A DNA stretch of 64,000 nt from Streptococcus equinus ATCC 9812 (lineage in GTDB: Bacteria; Bacillota; Bacilli; Lactobacillales; Streptococcaceae): the NCBI RefSeq assembly GCF_000187265.1, contig NZ_GL698429.1, forward strand, positions 102,701 through 166,700. The letters run 5' to 3'. Shown in pieces: positions 1-8,728 of the stretch. Position 1 is the first letter of the stretch. Every line of letters begins with the position of its first letter. The translations under genes were made by a program, and so were the position numbers. The notes under the pieces were generated by a model. It did no database searches and had not been told where the DNA came from. It saw nothing but the letters and a program-made list of their open reading frames with translations.

Positions 1-131
1 TTTTAGGCACAGCAAGCAATACTTTGCTGATTTCAGCAATTGGTTTTGCATTTATTACAATTTATGCTATCGCTCATTACGTGAGAGTGCATAAACTTCA
101 CGTTAGTAATGTCAAAGAAGAAAAAATCTGA
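1..131 (+). CDS. C-terminal end of a membrane protein, probably a transporter (partial)
   Basis: An open frame enters from the left edge (codons in phase from base 3) and ends at the TGA at 129-131. The 43 visible residues contain one hydrophobic segment of about 20 residues followed by a basic and charged tail (RVHKL...KEEKI), which is typical of the last transmembrane helix and cytoplasmic tail of a transporter. The AraC regulator and ROK protein that follow suggest a sugar transporter in the same operon, but this is inference. The family cannot be named from this fragment. Confidence 0.5.
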   Translation, partial: LGTASNTLLISAIGFAFITIYAIAHYVRVHKLHVSNVKEEKI

Positions 132-160
132 GAGTGAATTCTTTTATCAGGAGGTATTTT

Positions 161-1027
161 TTGGAACAAAGTCAGCATGAAGTTATCAATCCTAACCAAA
201 GACTACTTTCTTTTTTAATCGTTCATGATAATCAGGATTCAACTTATATTTCGCCACATTGGCATAGGGCAGTTGAGCTGAGTTATACCTTAAAAGGTTC
301 GATTGACCAGTTTTATGTCGCAGGTGAAAATTTTCAAATGCATTCTGGTCAGATTTTAGTGATTAACACGCAAGAGGTTCATAGTATCCGTGTTTTAAAG
401 CACAAGGAAGAGTCTAATTTGGCTCTGACAATAACTTATCCTTATCCTTTTTTGATTGGGCAGTGCGAAAAAAATGCTTATAGTCGTTTTGATATTAATC
501 ATCCAGAACGATTTTCAGCAGAACAAAAAAGGGCGTATAAGGAACTTCAAGAGATTCTAGAAAAAATAGTTTTAGATTGTCATTCTGACAGGTCTGATAA
601 AAATTTAAAATTAAATCTTGGGATTTTAAAAGCCTTAGAAATGTTAATCTATTTTTTCTTGGTGGATGATTTTTCTGCAACTCGTAGGGATAATCGTCTG
701 CAAGTTGCTGAGCGCATTAAAGAGATTGACGAATATTTGCAGCAATATTACCAAGACCATATCCATTTGGAAGATTTGGCAGCATATTGCCATCTTTCAC
801 GTTCTTATATGGCTCGATTTTTAAAAAAACATCTCGGAGTCACTTTAGGAGAATATTTGAGAAATATTCGTGCTCAGCGAGCGCGTGATAGTTTGATAGA
901 AACGAATGATAGTTTTACAAGTATTGCTTTAGAGCATGGATTTAGTGGCTTAAGGTCGATGAATCGTGCTTTGGAAGCAAGTTTTGGGCAAAATGCTAGA
1001 CAAATTCGGAATAATACAAATAGTTGA
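161..1027 (+). CDS. AraC-family transcriptional regulator
   Basis: Likely a sugar-responsive DNA-binding activator. The N-terminal part (about residues 20-110) is cupin-like (HWHRAVELSY...). The C-terminal 100 residues carry the two helix-turn-helix motifs of the AraC family (LEDLAAYCHLSRSYMARFLK and SIALEHGFSGLRSMNRAL). A frame is open from a GTG at 134, but a clear AGGAGG at 149-154 lies inside it and sits 6 bases before a TTG at 161. I therefore choose the TTG, giving 288 residues. It lies 29 bases after the upstream membrane-protein gene and 9 bases before the ROK gene, so the three are probably co-transcribed. The inducer is unknown. Confidence 0.85.
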   Translation: MEQSQHEVINPNQRLLSFLIVHDNQDSTYISPHWHRAVELSYTLKGSIDQFYVAGENFQMHSGQILVINTQEVHSIRVLKHKEESNLALTITYPYPFLIGQCEKNAYSRFDINHPERFSAEQKRAYKELQEILEKIVLDCHSDRSDKNLKLNLGILKALEMLIYFFLVDDFSATRRDNRLQVAERIKEIDEYLQQYYQDHIHLEDLAAYCHLSRSYMARFLKKHLGVTLGEYLRNIRAQRARDSLIETNDSFTSIALEHGFSGLRSMNRALEASFGQNARQIRNNTNS

Positions 1028-1036
1028 GGAGAGAAA

Positions 1037-1924
1037 ATGGCTACATTTTTGAGCTTTGATGTAGGTGGAACACGCATAAAATACGCATTGATTACTGATA
1101 AAAGAGAAATAATTGAAAAGAATTCTACGCACACACCTGACAACGGCCAAGAGTTTTGGCAAAAGATTGATGAAATTATTGAATTTTATAAGTCTACAAT
1201 CAGTGGCATAGCATTTAGTGTGCCTGGTCGTGTCGATACCGAAAAAGGAATTATTTATATCGGCGGTGCTTTACCTTATCTGAAAGATATTCATATCAAA
1301 GACGTCTTCTTTGAAAAGTATGGCTTGCCTGTGGCGGTCGTTAATGATGCAAAAGCAGCAGCGCTTGCCGAAGTCTGGCATGGCAGTCTAAAAGGAATTA
1401 AAGATGGTGCAGTTATTGTTCTAGGAACTGGTGTTGGTGGCGGTTTGATTTTAGATGGCAAACTCCGAAATGGTTCACATTTTCAAGCTGGCGAGTTGAG
1501 TTTCTTGGCACTAAATCTCACAAACAAAGGTTTTGAGCGTACTAGTGGTTATTTGGGCTCGGCAGTCGGAATGGTTTCTGCCGTTAATAAAGCAATTGGA
1601 AATGTTGATGAAAAAGATGGCAAAAAAGCTTTCTCTGCTATCAATGACAATCATCCGAAGGCGGCAATTTTTGAAAGTTACTGTCGAACAATTGCTCAGA
1701 TTATCTTGAATGTCCACACGACTTTGGATTTAGAATGTTTTGCAATTGGTGGTGGTATCAGTTCCCAACCAATTCTTGTTGATGAAATTAATCGTCAGTA
1801 TGATTTGCTTTTAGATGAGGACGAAGTGACTAAACACGTTTTGATACGTCCTAAAATTGTACCGACAACCTTTAAAAATGACGCCAATCTTCTCGGGGCT
1901 CTTTACCAATTATTACATTCATAA
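1037..1924 (+). CDS. ROK-family sugar kinase or kinase-like protein
   Basis: The 295-residue protein has the ROK fold signatures: the phosphate-binding loop DVGGTRIKYALI at the N-terminus, VVNDAKAAALAE near residue 100, and VLGTGVGGGLILDG near 130. This predicts ATP-dependent phosphorylation of a sugar or amino sugar in the cytoplasm. The usual zinc motif CxCGxxGC that follows the GE motif in many ROK kinases is absent; the region after AGELSF contains no cysteines. Substrate class therefore cannot be predicted. A GAGGAGAG ribosome site precedes the ATG. It is the last gene of the operon with the AraC regulator and ends at a bidirectional hairpin. Confidence 0.85.
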   Translation: MATFLSFDVGGTRIKYALITDKREIIEKNSTHTPDNGQEFWQKIDEIIEFYKSTISGIAFSVPGRVDTEKGIIYIGGALPYLKDIHIKDVFFEKYGLPVAVVNDAKAAALAEVWHGSLKGIKDGAVIVLGTGVGGGLILDGKLRNGSHFQAGELSFLALNLTNKGFERTSGYLGSAVGMVSAVNKAIGNVDEKDGKKAFSAINDNHPKAAIFESYCRTIAQIILNVHTTLDLECFAIGGGISSQPILVDEINRQYDLLLDEDEVTKHVLIRPKIVPTTFKNDANLLGALYQLLHS

Positions 1925-1926
1925 AA

Positions 1927-1956
1927 AAGCACACTTTTTATAAAGTGTGTTCTTTT
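1927..1956. terminator. Bidirectional hairpin terminator between converging genes
   Basis: ACACTT and AAGTGT arms around 1930-1950 form a hairpin flanked by A-rich and T-rich runs on both sides. It can end the ROK operon on the plus strand and the GIY-YIG/trmN pair on the minus strand. The last codons of the minus-strand gene lie inside the hairpin. Confidence 0.7.
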
Positions 1957-2213
1957 ATATACTCTAATTTTTGTTTTCGTGTTTTCTGTTTGAAATAACT
2001 TTCGGCAGACATGGCGGCTTCTTTGCTCTCAAAACTTTCTTGATAAATGAGCTTTACTGGTCGTCTAGCTCGAGTGTACTTGGCACCTTTGCCGCTATTA
2101 TGAGTCTTTATACGATGCTCGACATCTGTTGTATAACCAGTGTAAAGAGTGCCATCTGAACACTCAACCACATACATGTAAGCTTTTTTAGTCTTTTTTG
2201 CCGTTTTTTCCAT
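1938..2213 (-). CDS. GIY-YIG nuclease-like protein (YazA/UvrC-N type)
   Basis: A small protein of about 91 residues with the GIY-YIG core: [10 protein letters not shown] then TLYTGYT, followed by a conserved arginine ([10 protein letters not shown]) and a YTRARRP motif. This matches the single-domain UvrC N-terminal-like family; its true substrate is unclear and some members are not known to cut DNA. The frame is open further upstream to 2303, but the internal ATG at 2213 gives the normal family length and starts with the usual short basic N-terminus. It overlaps the 3' end of the methyltransferase gene by 26 bases, so translation is probably coupled. Confidence 0.85.
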   Translation of the reverse strand: MEKTAKKTKKAYMYVVECSDGTLYTGYTTDVEHRIKTHNSGKGAKYTRARRPVKLIYQESFESKEAAMSAESYFKQKTRKQKLEYIKEHTL

Positions 2214-2949
2214 AATAAATTTCAAAAATTTCGTCAGTGTAGTCGCCGTTTTCTTTGTGAACAAAGAGTGGCGGAAGAATTTTAAGCCCGTCAGTTGAGC
2301 CATCTTTTATAGCTTCAACGAGGAGTAAGTTGGCGTCTTTTCCAACTTTTGGGTAAATAAATTGAATGCGTTTTGGAGCCAGATTATATTGACGTAGTAT
2401 GTCAATGATGTCTAAAAATCTATCAGGGCGGTGTACGAGTGCTAGACGTCCATTTGATTTGAGAGCATGGCGTGCAATGTCACAAATTTCTTCAAGGTTT
2501 GTTGTGATTTCATGCCTTGCAAGCAAGTAATGTTCAGAGAGATTCTTCTTTGATGTCTCTGAAACTTTGAAATACGGCGGGTTGCACAGAATCAAATCAA
2601 CACCAGTTCGTGGCACATGCTTAAGAAGATTTTTCAAATCATCATTAATCATCTGAACTTGTTCACCGAGGTCATTTAACTGGATTGAACGCTCTGCCAT
2701 GTCTGCTAAACGCTCTTGAATCTCTATCTCAATGATAGGCGCTTTGGTACGAGTACTGGCAAAAAGTCCAACGGCACCGTTACCAGAACAAAGGTCAACG
2801 ATTAAGCCGCGTGATGGGATTTTTGGAAATCGTGACAAAAGCACGCTATCGATAGAATAACTGAATACTTCTCTATTTTGAATAATTTTTACGTCTGTCG
2901 AAAAGAGCTGATCAATACGCTCGCCTTCTTTTAAAATTGATTTAGTCAT
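2188..2949 (-). CDS. tRNA1(Val) adenine-37 N6-methyltransferase-like protein
   Basis: The 253-residue protein has a Rossmann-type SAM methyltransferase layout: the glycine-rich motif I ([13 protein letters not shown]) and the amino-methylating motif IV (LCNPPYF), diagnostic of N6-adenine or N5-glutamine methylation. The arrangement matches the TrmN6/YfiC family acting on tRNA1(Val). It is followed by an overlapping GIY-YIG gene and is divergent from plsC. The ATG at 2947-2949 gives the usual start. Substrate assignment rests on family knowledge. Confidence 0.82.
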   Translation of the reverse strand: MTKSILKEGERIDQLFSTDVKIIQNREVFSYSIDSVLLSRFPKIPSRGLIVDLCSGNGAVGLFASTRTKAPIIEIEIQERLADMAERSIQLNDLGEQVQMINDDLKNLLKHVPRTGVDLILCNPPYFKVSETSKKNLSEHYLLARHEITTNLEEICDIARHALKSNGRLALVHRPDRFLDIIDILRQYNLAPKRIQFIYPKVGKDANLLLVEAIKDGSTDGLKILPPLFVHKENGDYTDEIFEIYYGKNGKKD

Positions 2950-3028
2950 GACAATTATTATAGCAGATTTTGTTTGTTCTCACTAGCGAGCCAGCTAATT
3001 TTTACTTTCTAAAACCGCTTAAGAATGG

Positions 3029-3034
3029 TACAAT
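3029..3034 (+). promoter_or_regulatory. Extended -10 promoter element of plsC
   Basis: TGGTACAAT gives an extended -10 (TGn plus TACAAT). It lies inside the apparent open frame that begins at 3025. Transcription would start near 3041, so the ATG at 3025 cannot be the translation start. Confidence 0.6.
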
Positions 3035-3066
3035 GTTATGGAATGATTGAAAAAAGGAGTAAATCT

Positions 3067-3813
3067 GTGTTTTATACTTATTTACGCGGGCTAGTGGTTT
3101 TCCTACTTTGGATTATCAACGGTAATGCTCACTATCACAATGAAGACAAAATCTTGAGTAAAGATGAAAATTATATTTTGGTTGCCCCTCACCGTACATG
3201 GTGGGACCCAGTTTACATGGCTTTTGCTGCGCGACCAAAACAATTTATTTTTATGGCTAAAAAAGAATTGTTTGAAAATCGTATTTTTGGTTGGTGGATT
3301 CGCATGTGTGGTGCCTTCCCAATCGACCGTGAAAATCCTGATCAAAAAGCCATTAAATACCCTATCAATATGTTGCGAAAAAGCAATCGCTCACTTGTCA
3401 TGTTTCCAAGTGGTAGCCGCCATTCTACAGACGTTAAAGGTGGCGTAGCTGTTATTGCTAAAATGGCTAAGGTTAAAATCATGCCTGTTGTTTACGCAGG
3501 ACCAATGCAATTAAAAGGTCTTTTGACTGGTGAACGTGTGGACATGAACTTCGGTAATCCAATCGATATTTCTGATATCAAACGCATGAATGATGAAGGT
3601 ATCGAAGAAGTAGCTAACCGCATTCAAACTGAATTTGACCGTTTGGATGCTGAAAATGTAACTTTCCACATCAATAAAAAACCAAATCCACTAACTTATA
3701 TTTATCGTATCCCACTTGGGCTAGTTGCTATTGTTGTTGTGCTTTTTACACTTCTCTTTAGTTACATTGCAAGTTTTGTTTGGGACCCAGATAAACACCG
3801 TAAAATGAAATAA
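3067..3813 (+). CDS. plsC: 1-acyl-sn-glycerol-3-phosphate acyltransferase
   Basis: Makes phosphatidic acid from lysophosphatidic acid at the cytoplasmic membrane. The acyltransferase motif HX4D is visible as HRTWWD, followed by the glycerophosphate-binding motif FPSGSR (usual FPEGTR) and a C-terminal hydrophobic helix (LGLVAIVVVLFTLLFSYIA). The frame is open from 3025 but the promoter -10 lies there. AGGAG at 3054-3058 points to the GTG at 3067, giving 248 residues, which fits the family. It stands alone, ending in a hairpin whose tail merges into the competence promoter of comEA. Confidence 0.88.
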   Translation: MFYTYLRGLVVFLLWIINGNAHYHNEDKILSKDENYILVAPHRTWWDPVYMAFAARPKQFIFMAKKELFENRIFGWWIRMCGAFPIDRENPDQKAIKYPINMLRKSNRSLVMFPSGSRHSTDVKGGVAVIAKMAKVKIMPVVYAGPMQLKGLLTGERVDMNFGNPIDISDIKRMNDEGIEEVANRIQTEFDRLDAENVTFHINKKPNPLTYIYRIPLGLVAIVVVLFTLLFSYIASFVWDPDKHRKMK

Positions 3814-3818
3814 TTTAT

Positions 3819-3848
3819 AAAAGCTCAGCGATTTTGCTGGGCTTTTTC
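3819..3848 (+). terminator. Terminator of plsC
   Basis: AAAAGCTCAGC and GCTGGGCTTTTT form a G-C-containing stem with a 6-base loop and a T tract. The T tract runs directly into the CinBox of comEA. Confidence 0.8.
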
Positions 3849-3853
3849 GAATA
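3846..3853 (+). promoter_or_regulatory. CinBox (ComX/SigX -10 element) of comEA-comEC
   Basis: TTCGAATA preceded by a T run matches the streptococcal late-competence element TNCGAATA recognised by SigX. It ends 54 bases before the comEA ATG. The same element precedes coiA in this window. Confidence 0.8.
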
Positions 3854-3907
3854 AATAAGTAAAGGCTCACATGAGTCTTTTTTAGTACCAAAAAGTGAGG
3901 TAGTGAG

Positions 3908-4588
3908 ATGATTGAAGAGATGAAAGAAAAAATTTTAGAGCATAAAACTGTGGCATCAGTTTTGGGGACAGTACTTATTATGCTAGTGATGTTTTTTGCT
4001 TGGTCTAGTATGGAAAGCCACAAAGCTGAAGTGCAAAATGATTTACCAGCATTGAGCACTAGCTTTTCAACAAGCAGTGTGGAAATATCTCAGCCAAAAA
4101 CAGCGAAGTCTGCTTCAAAATCTGAATCAGATAAGATTTTCGTTGATATAAAAGGTGCCGTCAGAAAAGAAGGCGTTTATGAATTGATATCAGGTAGTCG
4201 TGTGACAGATGTGGTCAAATTAGCTGGCGGTTTTACAGATGATGCGGATAAGAAATCTGTTAATTTAGCTGAAAAAGTAGCGGACGAATCAGTGATTTAC
4301 GTGGCAAGAGTTGGTGAAGAGGTCACACCAGAAAGTACCACGTCTCAAATCAAAAATACAGCAGCTAGTGGAGCACTGCAGGATGCAGACTCAGCACAAA
4401 TCAATCTTAATACTGCGTCTTTAGAAGAACTTCAGACGATTTCTGGCATCGGCGCCAAACGGGCTCAAGACATCATCGATTATCGTGATAACAACGGTGG
4501 ATTTTCGTCAGTTGATGATTTGAAAAATGTGTCAGGTATTGGTGAGAAGACCTTAGAAAAACTAAAAGCTGAGGTGACAGTTGATTAA
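3908..4588 (+). CDS. comEA: Competence DNA receptor ComEA
   Basis: Membrane-anchored double-stranded DNA receptor for transformation. One N-terminal membrane helix (about residues 15-32) is followed by a Ser-rich linker, a SLBB-like domain (FVDIKGAVRKEGVYEL..., about 75-130) and a C-terminal pair of helix-hairpin-helix motifs (LNTASLEELQTISGIGAKRA and FSSVDDLKNVSGIGEKTLEKL). The 226-residue length is normal. It is preceded by a CinBox and overlaps comEC by 8 bases. No lesion is visible, so the gene should be functional during competence. Confidence 0.93.
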   Translation: MIEEMKEKILEHKTVASVLGTVLIMLVMFFAWSSMESHKAEVQNDLPALSTSFSTSSVEISQPKTAKSASKSESDKIFVDIKGAVRKEGVYELISGSRVTDVVKLAGGFTDDADKKSVNLAEKVADESVIYVARVGEEVTPESTTSQIKNTAASGALQDADSAQINLNTASLEELQTISGIGAKRAQDIIDYRDNNGGFSSVDDLKNVSGIGEKTLEKLKAEVTVD

Positions 4589-6812
4589 ACATTTTCCCAT
4601 TAAGCCAATTCAATTGGCTTTTTTGCACATTCTCGTTTATTACTTTTGCTTTTTGAAGTTCTTTTGGTGTTTAGTCCTCCTTTTATTAGCCCTGATCTGC
4701 TTATGGAAAAACTACGGTTCTAAAAAATTGTGGCAAACCTTGATAATTCTGATGTGCTTTGCTAGTTTTATTAGTTTTAAAAATCAGCAAGCAGAGCAAG
4801 CTGACAAAGTAGCGCCAGCTCATTTATCAAAAATCCAGATGATTCCAGACACGATTTCGGTCAATGGTGACTTGCTGTCTTTTCGAGGAAAGGAGGATGG
4901 ACAGACTTATCAAGTCTTTTATACTTTGAAGTCAGAAAAGGAGCAGCAATTTTTTAAAAGTCTTAATCAGACGCTTGTCTTGTCTGGTGAGATTAACTTG
5001 GAGAAAGCAACGCCTCAGCGTAATTTTGGTGGGTTTGACTATCGGACTTACTTGAAACATGAAGGTATTTATCGCATTGGGAATCTTTCTTCAATTGTTG
5101 GGATGAGACGTCAAACTTCTTTGAATTTGGTTGAGCGACTGCATGATTTGCGACGAAAAGCAATTGTTAGCATCCAGCAAAATTTTCCAGCACCCATGCA
5201 ACATTATATGACGGGGCTTTTGTTTGGTTATCTGGATAAATCTTTTGATGAGATGATCGATATTTACACGAGTTTAGGAATTATTCATCTCTTTGCTCTT
5301 TCCGGTATGCAGGTTGGCTTTTTTGTCGGTGTTTTTCGCTATTTCTTTTTGCGACTAGGCTTAAGACGTGATTATGTTGACATTCTTCAAATCCCTTTTT
5401 CGATTGTATATGCTGGTTTGACAGGATTTTCAGTGTCAGTTGTCCGAAGTCTCATTCAGTCAGGTTTAGGCAATATTGGCGTTAAGCGACTTGATAATCT
5501 TGCTTTGACTATGATGATTCTTTTCTGCATTATGTCTAATTTCCTGCTGACAACGGGAGGCATTTTGTCATTTACTTATGCCTTTATTCTAAGTTTTATT
5601 GATTTTGTGGAACTTGAAAGTTATCAGAAGAAAATTGTAGAATGCTTGGCAATTTCATTAGGTAGCTTACCAATTTTGATTTACTTTTTTTCAGTTTTTC
5701 AACCGATGTCCATTCTTTTGACAGCTATTTTTTCATTGGCATTTGATACGCTTATGTTGCCAGTTCTGTCAGTGGTTTTCTTGATTTCGCCACTCGTGAG
5801 ATTATCAATTTTTAATAGCTTTTTTATCGTTTTAGAAGATGTGATAAAGCTGACTATGAATTTCCTTGGTGGTCCGATTGTTTTTGGCAAACCAAGTATT
5901 GGTATCTTGGTTTTTTTATTATTTAGCTTGGGTGTTCTTTATGATTACAGGCAGAAAAGGAAAGTTGTAATTTTTCTTGTCAGCTTAGTAGCTCTGCTAT
6001 TTTTCCAAATCAAGCATCCGCTGGAAAACGAAGTGACGGTGGTTGACATCGGGCAGGGAGATAGTATTTTTGTGCGTGATGTTAAAGGGCATACGCTGTT
6101 AATTGATGTCGGAGGAAAAGTGAGTTTTAGCCCAAAAGAAGGCTGGCAGGAGCGTTTGTCTGACAGCAACGCAGATCGAACCTTGATTCCGTATCTCAAT
6201 AGCCGTGGCGTTGGAAAAATTGACCAGCTGGTTCTGACGCACACGGATACTGACCACATGGGAGATATGTTGGAAGTGGCAAAGCAGGTGAAAATTGGTG
6301 AAGTTTTGGTTAGTCAAGGAAGTTTGACAAAGCCAGATTTTGTGGCAAAATTACAAGCTATGAAAACCAAGGTTCGCACAGTTTCTGATGGAGATAGTCT
6401 ACCGATTATGGGAAGTAGCTTGCAGGTGCTGTACCCTATTAGAGTTGGCGATGGTTCTAATAATGATTCGGTGGTGTTGTATGGCAAGCTTCTTGGTAAA
6501 AATTTTCTGTTTACAGGAGATTTGGAAGAAGAAGGTGAGCGCGAGGTGATGGTGACTTATCCTAATTTGCCAGTTGATGTTTTAAAAGCAGGACACCATG
6601 GCTCAAAAGGGTCATCAAGCCCAGCATTTCTAGCCCATATTTCACCGCAGATTGCTCTGATTTCTGCAGGTCAAAATAACCGTTATAAGCACCCTCACCA
6701 AGAAACGCTTGAACGATTTCAAGCGCAAAATATGACCACTTACCGCACAGACCAACAAGGCGCCATCCGCTTTAGAGGATTAAACCACTGGAAAATTGAA
6801 ACGATGAGGTGA
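4581..6812 (+). CDS. comEC: Competence DNA-uptake channel ComEC
   Basis: Polytopic membrane protein that carries single-stranded DNA across the membrane during transformation. The TTG at 4581 overlaps the end of comEA, giving 743 residues. In order: N-terminal membrane helices, an OB-like soluble domain (about 80-170), the Competence domain of many helices (about 210-480), and a C-terminal metallo-beta-lactamase-like domain with LLIDVGG, LTHTDTDHMGD and LKAGHHGSKGSS. The metal-binding HxDxDH motif is intact. The stop falls at 6810-6812, about 65 bases before holA. It is full length without lesions. Confidence 0.93.
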   Translation: MIKHFPIKPIQLAFLHILVYYFCFLKFFWCLVLLLLALICLWKNYGSKKLWQTLIILMCFASFISFKNQQAEQADKVAPAHLSKIQMIPDTISVNGDLLSFRGKEDGQTYQVFYTLKSEKEQQFFKSLNQTLVLSGEINLEKATPQRNFGGFDYRTYLKHEGIYRIGNLSSIVGMRRQTSLNLVERLHDLRRKAIVSIQQNFPAPMQHYMTGLLFGYLDKSFDEMIDIYTSLGIIHLFALSGMQVGFFVGVFRYFFLRLGLRRDYVDILQIPFSIVYAGLTGFSVSVVRSLIQSGLGNIGVKRLDNLALTMMILFCIMSNFLLTTGGILSFTYAFILSFIDFVELESYQKKIVECLAISLGSLPILIYFFSVFQPMSILLTAIFSLAFDTLMLPVLSVVFLISPLVRLSIFNSFFIVLEDVIKLTMNFLGGPIVFGKPSIGILVFLLFSLGVLYDYRQKRKVVIFLVSLVALLFFQIKHPLENEVTVVDIGQGDSIFVRDVKGHTLLIDVGGKVSFSPKEGWQERLSDSNADRTLIPYLNSRGVGKIDQLVLTHTDTDHMGDMLEVAKQVKIGEVLVSQGSLTKPDFVAKLQAMKTKVRTVSDGDSLPIMGSSLQVLYPIRVGDGSNNDSVVLYGKLLGKNFLFTGDLEEEGEREVMVTYPNLPVDVLKAGHHGSKGSSSPAFLAHISPQIALISAGQNNRYKHPHQETLERFQAQNMTTYRTDQQGAIRFRGLNHWKIETMR

Positions 6813-6865
6813 GCTTTTTTTACAAACTTTCTTTGGTGATTGTGTTAAAAAGAAAGCAGTTTTGG

Positions 6866-6871
6866 TATAAT
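6866..6871 (+). promoter_or_regulatory. Extended -10 element directly before holA (leaderless start)
   Basis: TGGTATAAT ends at 6871 and the holA ATG begins at 6878. Transcription normally starts about 7 bases after the -10, that is on the ATG itself. No Shine-Dalgarno sequence exists between them. Confidence 0.65.
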
Positions 6872-6877
6872 ATTCCT

Positions 6878-7915
6878 ATGATTGCAATCGAAGAAATTGA
6901 TAAATTACGAAAAGAAAATCTTAGCTTGATTACGGTGGTGACGGGTGAGGATTTGGGACAATTTTCTCAGCTGAAAGAACGCATGGTGGAGCGTGTTGGC
7001 TATGATAAGGATGATTTGACTTATTCTTACTTTGATATGGCTGAGGTTGATTATCAGGATGCGGAAATGGACCTTGAAAGTCTGCCGTTTTTTGCTGACC
7101 AAAAGGTAGTTATTTTTGATAATCTACTCGACATCACGACAGCTAAGAAGTCTTATTTGGATGAAAAGGCGCTTAAACGTTTTGAGGCATATCTTGAAAA
7201 TCCTTTGGACACGACACGTTTGATTATCTTTGCGCCAGGGAAATTGGACGGCAAACGTCGTTTAGTAAAGATTCTTAAGCGAGATGCCAAGATTTTTGAA
7301 GCGAGTGAATTAAAAGAAGCCGAGCTAAAAACGTATTTCCAAAAATTAGCACACAAAGAAAATCTTACCTTTGATTCAGGTGTTTTTGAGGCTTTGCTTT
7401 TAAAATCAAATTATGATTTTAGCGAGATTTTGAAAAATATTACCTTTTTGAAATCTTATAAAAAAGACGGACACATCACAGGAGAAGACATCAATCAAGC
7501 CATTCCAAAAACACTTCAAGATAATATTTTTGATTTAACACAGTTTGTTTTGAGTGGCAAAATCGATGAGGCGCGTGAGCTGATTCGCGATTTACGTCTT
7601 CAAGGTGAGGATGAAATCAAGCTCATTGCCATTATGCTTGGTCAATTCCGCACATTTTTACAGGTCAGCATTTTAGCCAGCCAAGGAAAAACAGAACAGC
7701 AGATGGTTGTTAGCCTGTCTGATTATCTTGGACGCCGTGTCAATCCTTATCAAGTTAAGTTCGCTGTGCGTGATTCGCGTACTCTTTCTATGACTTTCTT
7801 GAAAAAAGCTATTGCTATTTTGATTGAGACGGACTATGCTATAAAAACTGGAACTTACGATAAAGATTATCTCTTTGATGTGGCTATTTTAAAAATCGCT
7901 CACGAGCATCGCTAA
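6878..7915 (+). CDS. holA: DNA polymerase III subunit delta
   Basis: The clamp-loader subunit that opens the sliding clamp. The 345-residue protein shows the family order: an N-terminal AAA-like domain (LITVVTGEDLGQF..., LESLPFFADQKVVIFDNL), then the helical lid and collar domains (IPKTLQDNIFDLTQFVLSGK, DEIKLIAIMLGQFRTFLQ). A frame is open from 6809, but the family starts near MIAIEEIDKL, and the promoter -10 (6866-6871) lies inside the upstream extension. The ATG at 6878 is therefore chosen and the mRNA appears leaderless. It follows comEC and precedes sodA, a common streptococcal order. Confidence 0.9.
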   Translation: MIAIEEIDKLRKENLSLITVVTGEDLGQFSQLKERMVERVGYDKDDLTYSYFDMAEVDYQDAEMDLESLPFFADQKVVIFDNLLDITTAKKSYLDEKALKRFEAYLENPLDTTRLIIFAPGKLDGKRRLVKILKRDAKIFEASELKEAELKTYFQKLAHKENLTFDSGVFEALLLKSNYDFSEILKNITFLKSYKKDGHITGEDINQAIPKTLQDNIFDLTQFVLSGKIDEARELIRDLRLQGEDEIKLIAIMLGQFRTFLQVSILASQGKTEQQMVVSLSDYLGRRVNPYQVKFAVRDSRTLSMTFLKKAIAILIETDYAIKTGTYDKDYLFDVAILKIAHEHR

Positions 7916-7944
7916 AGGAATTAAAAAAATAACGGTCAAATAAT

Positions 7945-7973
7945 TTGCTAGCTTTGCCATTTTTCTATAGAAT
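7945..7973 (+). promoter_or_regulatory. Promoter of sodA
   Basis: TTGCTA (7945-7950), 17 bases, TAGAAT (7968-7973). The sequence just after it (ATGATAATAAC) is AT-rich and could hold a metal or peroxide regulator site, but no clear palindrome is visible. Confidence 0.6.
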
Positions 7974-8011
7974 GATAATAACAAATAATGAAGAGAAAGA
8001 AGGTAACTAGC

Positions 8012-8623
8012 ATGGCTATTATTTTACCAGAACTACCATACGCATACGATGCTCTTGAACCATATATCGATGCAGAAACAATGACATTACACCATGATAA
8101 ACATCACGCAACTTACGTAGCAAACGCCAATGCGGCTCTTGAAAAACATCCTGAACTTGGAGATGATTTGGAAGTTATCTTGGCAGATGTTGACAAGATT
8201 CCAGCTGATATTCGTCAAGCAGTGATTAACAACGGTGGAGGCGCTCTTAATCACTCACTTTTCTGGGAATTCTTGTCTCCAGAAAAACAAGAACCAACAG
8301 CAGATGTCCTAGCTGCGATTGAAGCTACATTTGGTTCATTTGATAATTTTAAAGCTGAGTTTACAAAAGCTGCAACAACACGTTTTGGTTCAGGTTGGGC
8401 TTGGCTTGTGGTTAACAAAGAAGGTAAACTTGAAGTGACTTCAACAGCTAACCAAGATAACCCAATCTCAGAAGGTAAGAAACCAATTCTTGCTCTTGAT
8501 GTTTGGGAACATGCTTACTATCTCAAATACCGCAATGTTCGTCCAGACTATATCAAAGCTTTCTTCGACATTATTAACTGGGCAAAAGTTGCTGAATTAT
8601 ACCAAGCAGCAGTTGCTGATTAA
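8012..8623 (+). CDS. sodA: Superoxide dismutase (Mn/Fe)
   Basis: Dismutates superoxide in the cytoplasm. The metal ligands are visible: His in [13 protein letters not shown], His in NHSLFWEFL, and Asp and His in [14 protein letters not shown]. The 203-residue length is normal. The frame starts at 7988, but the canonical N-terminus [13 protein letters not shown] begins at 8012, preceded by AGAAGG. It is a single gene with its own promoter and a strong terminator. Metal preference (Mn, Fe or both) cannot be settled by eye; streptococcal relatives use Mn. Confidence 0.95.
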   Translation: MAIILPELPYAYDALEPYIDAETMTLHHDKHHATYVANANAALEKHPELGDDLEVILADVDKIPADIRQAVINNGGGALNHSLFWEFLSPEKQEPTADVLAAIEATFGSFDNFKAEFTKAATTRFGSGWAWLVVNKEGKLEVTSTANQDNPISEGKKPILALDVWEHAYYLKYRNVRPDYIKAFFDIINWAKVAELYQAAVAD

Positions 8624-8653
8624 GTATCATTATCATAGCACTCTCTAATCTAT

Positions 8654-8684
8654 GAGGATAGGCACAGCTCTATCCTCTTTTTAT
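8654..8684 (+). terminator. Terminator of sodA
   Basis: GAGGATAG and CTATCCTC arms with an 8-base loop, followed by TTTTT. Confidence 0.85.
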
Positions 8685-8728
8685 GTCGCAAATATGATAT
8701 AATAGCAAGGAATAGGGAGGAATTTTGC

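Noticed and set aside
3025..3066. Longer N-terminus of PlsC starting at the ATG at 3025 or 3043
   Set aside because: The promoter -10 lies at 3029-3034 and a good ribosome site at 3054-3058 selects the GTG at 3067.
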